This document shows, in pieces, positions 61,304-64,000 of a stretch of 64,000 nt of DNA (its first letter is position 1; each line of letters begins with the position of its first letter). The stretch lies in assembly GCA_963783835.1 (NCBI GenBank), contig CAWAOX010000014.1:186001-250000 (forward strand), in the 5' to 3' direction. Source of the DNA: CAIQPS01 sp963783835 (lineage in GTDB: Bacteria; Actinomycetota; Thermoleophilia; RBG-16-64-13). The translations under genes were made by a program, and so were the position numbers. A model generated the notes under the pieces. The model made no database searches, was not told where the DNA came from, and was given only the letters and a program-made list of their open reading frames with translations.

Positions 61304-64000
61304 CACACGGTCCCTCTGAAGCAAGTGGGGTCCCGGCCGGCGGCCGCGCGGTCGCGCGCGGCCCCGGCACCGACACCGGCCGCATCGCCGGCGACCTTCG
61401 CCGGCTGCTCCGGGGCGATGTGGAGTTCGACGACGTCTCGCGCTTTCTCTACGCCACCGACGCCGGGCTCAACCAGGTGGAGCCGCTGGGGGTGGTGTCG
61501 CCACGGGATACCGAGGACGTCGTACGCTTGGTCGAATATGCGGCGGAACACACGATCCCGCTGATAGGCCGCGGCATGGGCTCCGGTCTTGCCGGAGGCG
61601 CCGTGGGTGCCGGCATCCAGGTGGACTTCACCCGCTACATGAACCGGGTGCTCGAGATAGCGCCCGACGGCTCGTGGGCCCGGGTCCAACCCGGGCTGGT
61701 GATGGCCTTGCTCAACCAGCAGGCCGCCGGGTTCGGGACCTTCTTCGCGCCCGATCCCTCCAGCGAGAACTACTGCAGCCTGGGCGGGATGATCGGGACC
61801 AATTCGTCCGGAGCCCGGACCGTGGCCTATGGCGGGACGAAGGACCACGTTCTGGCCCTCGAGGCAGTTCTTGCCGGTGGGAGTGTCTTTCGGGCGCGGG
61901 CTCTCAGCGAAGATGGACCGGAGCTGGCCGCGCTCCTGGCCACCGATACCCTCGCCGGCCGGGCGTTCGCGCGGATCCTCCCCGAGTTGCGCGCGAACGC
62001 CGCCACGATAGCCGGCGCGATGCCCCGAGTGGTGAAGAACTGCTCTGGGTACCGGCTGGAGACGGTCTTGGACGACGCCGTCTCCGGCGGAGGTGCGACG
62101 ACCGGCAGGGGCGGCACGGCCGGCGGCCCGGACGACGTGGCGCCTGGCGATCGCCTCGTCCACCTTCAGAAGCTGTTCGTCGGCGCCGAAGGTTCCCTGG
62201 GCCTGGTCACCGAGGCCACCCTCAACCTCGTGCCCCTGCCGAGTAGGCGTGGGATCGCCATGGCCTACTTCCCGTCTGTGTTCGCATCGGGGGAAGCGGT
62301 CCCGGGCATCCTCGCTCTCGAGCCGAGCGCAGTGGAGATCATGGACTCCCGCTTCCTCGCCCTCGTGCGGAAGCACGACTCCCGGATGGACGCGATGCTC
62401 CCGGAGCGGACCGATACGGCGCTGCTCGTCGAGTTCGAGGGAGAAGACGACGGCGAGATCGACGAGAAGTTCGCGGCGCTGCGCCGGCACCTGGACGGCA
62501 CTGAGGCCATCAAGGTGGTGCGCGCCCAGACCGCCGAGGAGGCCGCGCGTCTGTGGACCGTCCGCAAATCGGCGGTGGCCCTGGCGCTGCGCATGCCCGG
62601 ACCGCGGCGGGCGCTCCCCTTCATCGAGGACGTCACGGTGCACCCGAGCGAGGTCCCGGGATATGTCGACTTCCTGCAGAAGCTGTTCGACCGGGAGAAG
62701 GTCGACGCCGTCATGTACGGGCATGTAGGCGACGGGAACATCCACACCCGGCCCCTGCTCGATCCCAAAGATCCTGACGACCTGCGAACGATGCAGCGCG
62801 TTTATGACGAGGTCTCCGGATACGTGCGCGGGATACGGGGCACCATGTCGGGCGAGCATGGGGACGGTCTCCTGCGGACCCCCTACCTCCGGGAGATGTA
62901 CGGGGATACCGTGTATTCGCTGTTTTCGCTGGTCAAGAATGCGTTCGATCCGGAGGGCGTGATGAACCCCGGAAAGAAGGTCGGGCCGCAGGAGCAGAGC
63001 GGGAGTCTGCTTGGGCATCTGCGGTACGGCTTCGACTACCGGACCCTGCCCCAGCGACCCATCCTGCATTTCCCCGCGAGCGAGTACGAGCGCGAGATCG
63101 AGAAGTGCCACGGCTGCGGTCAGTGCAAGAGCGTGGTCGTGACGACGATGTGCCCCACCTACAAGTCCACCCGGCGCGAGCATGCGTCGCCCCGGGCAAA
63201 GGCCAACCTTCTGCGAGGGATCATCACCGGGATGATCGACCCTGCTTCTTCGTATGGTGAAGCCGCCGCCAAAGTGGTGACCGACTACTGCATCGTCTGC
63301 GGGATGTGCGCGGTCGAGTGCCCCTCCAACGTCAACGTCCCCAAGCTGATGCTGGAGGCCAAGAGCAAGTACCGGGAAGCGCACCACGGGTCGCCCACCG
63401 ATGCCCTTCTCGGACACGCCGAGGCCACGTCGGCCCTTGGTCGCCGGCTCGCTCCGCTCGCCAACCCACTCCTTTCCCAACCCCTGGTCCGGCGTCTGGC
63501 GGAGCCCGTATCCGGCATCGACCGGCGGCGGCGCATGCCGCGTTTCGCCCGCCGGACCTTCGCCCAGACTATCAAGGGTGTCCCGGCTCGCGGCGGCCCG
63601 GCCCTCTCTGGACGCGAAGCCACACAGGGGGCGCGAGGCGTGGCCCGGCCCCTGCTGGCCGCCTACTTCTACGACCTCTATGCCGGCTACAACGACCCCG
63701 GACTGGGCTTGGCCGTCCTACGGGTGCTGGAAGCCCATGGGATAGAGGTCGTTCTCCCCGAGCAGCGGTCCAGCGGCGTGCCGGAGATGCTCTACGGCTA
63801 CGCGGGTGCCGCCCGGGAAACCGCCGAGTTCAACGTGGAGGCGGTCCTGCCCTGGCTGAAGCGGGGCGCTACCCTGCTGACGGCCGAGCCCACCGCCAGC
63901 TTCGCCTTCAAGGTCCATTATCCCGACTATCTCGCCACCCCTGAGTGCTCGCTGGTGGCCGGCGCGACTCATGACCTGGGGGAGTTCCTCGTCCGTTACC
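61300..64000 (+). CDS. FAD-linked oxidase/Fe-S/CCG-domain fusion (partial)
   Basis: Giant oxidoreductase of the Dld/GlcD-GlpC fused type, at least 900 residues, running off the window. An FAD domain (GRGMGSGLAGGAVGAGIQVD, VGAEGSLGLVT), a GlcD-type C-domain (YGHVGDGNIH, MSGEHGDG, GVMNPGKK), two 4Fe-4S motifs (CHGCGQCKS with MCPT, and CIVCGMCAVECP) and the start of the GlpC-like CCG domain. It likely oxidises a 2-hydroxy acid such as D-lactate or glycolate and passes electrons to quinone or another carrier. GTG 61300 overlaps the hydrolase stop. In the CCG motif the Cys pair is Ser-Ser (QRSSGVPEM). No stop is reached before 64000. Confidence 0.9.
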   Translation, partial: MTHGPSEASGVPAGGRAVARGPGTDTGRIAGDLRRLLRGDVEFDDVSRFLYATDAGLNQVEPLGVVSPRDTEDVVRLVEYAAEHTIPLIGRGMGSGLAGGAVGAGIQVDFTRYMNRVLEIAPDGSWARVQPGLVMALLNQQAAGFGTFFAPDPSSENYCSLGGMIGTNSSGARTVAYGGTKDHVLALEAVLAGGSVFRARALSEDGPELAALLATDTLAGRAFARILPELRANAATIAGAMPRVVKNCSGYRLETVLDDAVSGGGATTGRGGTAGGPDDVAPGDRLVHLQKLFVGAEGSLGLVTEATLNLVPLPSRRGIAMAYFPSVFASGEAVPGILALEPSAVEIMDSRFLALVRKHDSRMDAMLPERTDTALLVEFEGEDDGEIDEKFAALRRHLDGTEAIKVVRAQTAEEAARLWTVRKSAVALALRMPGPRRALPFIEDVTVHPSEVPGYVDFLQKLFDREKVDAVMYGHVGDGNIHTRPLLDPKDPDDLRTMQRVYDEVSGYVRGIRGTMSGEHGDGLLRTPYLREMYGDTVYSLFSLVKNAFDPEGVMNPGKKVGPQEQSGSLLGHLRYGFDYRTLPQRPILHFPASEYEREIEKCHGCGQCKSVVVTTMCPTYKSTRREHASPRAKANLLRGIITGMIDPASSYGEAAAKVVTDYCIVCGMCAVECPSNVNVPKLMLEAKSKYREAHHGSPTDALLGHAEATSALGRRLAPLANPLLSQPLVRRLAEPVSGIDRRRRMPRFARRTFAQTIKGVPARGGPALSGREATQGARGVARPLLAAYFYDLYAGYNDPGLGLAVLRVLEAHGIEVVLPEQRSSGVPEMLYGYAGAARETAEFNVEAVLPWLKRGATLLTAEPTASFAFKVHYPDYLATPECSLVAGATHDLGEFLVRY

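Noticed and set aside
61246..63480. 744-codon minus-strand frame opposite the FAD/Fe-S oxidoreductase
   Set aside because: The plus strand encodes FAD, GlcD and Fe-S motifs across the whole region; the antisense product has no recognisable domain.

Overview
The window is a compact, high-GC bacterial chromosome segment with about 53 protein genes, many GTG/TTG starts, clear GGAGG-type ribosome sites and tightly coupled operons (ATGA/GTGA overlaps). The gene set points to an anaerobic, probably deep-branching actinobacterium: an LppX/LprG-type lipoprotein, the DEDD-exonuclease/GIY-YIG fusion typical of Actinobacteria, a bacterial PolX with PHP domain, a tungsten-type aldehyde ferredoxin oxidoreductase, 2-oxoacid:ferredoxin oxidoreductase and BcrA/BcrD-type ATP-dependent activases. 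The taxonomic placement is inference. No rRNA, tRNA, insertion sequence or CRISPR array was seen.

Layout. 1-3.5 kb: 3' part of rlmL and polX. 3.5-8.6 kb (minus): a long run of aldehyde ferredoxin oxidoreductase, polyferredoxin, MoaD-like protein, UbiX, a flavin split-barrel protein, an overlooked 55-residue membrane peptide and an M24 peptidase. 8.7-18.9 kb (plus): nth, phenylacetate-CoA ligase, LOG protein, CNNM transporter, a 1403-residue ATP-grasp/phosphohistidine protein and a divergent GAPDH. 18.9-26.4 kb (minus): an electron-supply cluster (KorABC, two BcrA/D-type ATPases, a ferredoxin, a NuoG-like Fe-S protein, a phosphodiesterase) interrupted by an oppositely oriented AbrB/MazF toxin-antitoxin pair. 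korB and the NuoG-like gene each carry an apparent one-base frameshift at a GGG run. 26.4-30.2 kb: TetR regulator divergent from acetolactate synthase and citrate synthase, with a promoter/operator palindrome between them. 30.2-34.3 kb (minus): AmrS-type radical SAM protein, RsbW-like kinase, a large membrane-anchored protein and a small one. 34.5-37.3 kb: polar amino-acid ABC transporter. 37.3-46.2 kb: DedA, two coupled hypotheticals, lipoprotein, MFS exporter, YhaM-like nuclease, Ala/Pro-rich protein, RarA, HNH nuclease. 46.2-52.5 kb (minus): fatty-acid operon fabZ-fabH-fabD-fabG-fabF-accD-accA, without acpP. 52.6-64 kb: exonuclease/GIY-YIG fusion, a small HTH gene behind a leader/terminator, moeA, a GAA1/M28-like membrane protein, CorA, a CocE-type hydrolase and a giant FAD/Fe-S oxidoreductase running off the window.

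How it fits together. Low-potential redox chemistry is the theme: AOR with its Fe-S and MoaD partners and MoeA for the metal-pterin cofactor; Kor making reduced ferredoxin; two ATPases of the benzoyl-CoA reductase/2-hydroxyacyl-CoA dehydratase activase family; and PaaK activating phenylacetate. Anaerobic aromatic or amino-acid catabolism is a reasonable inference, but the catalytic BcrB/C or HgdA/B-type subunits are not in the window. The best candidates for undescribed biology are the ATP-grasp/phosphohistidine protein with a ~900-residue unassigned N-terminus and no PEP-binding barrel, the leader-peptide/terminator unit ahead of the small HTH gene, the proline-rich uORF overlapping the CNNM start, and the interrupted, twice-frameshifted electron-supply cluster.
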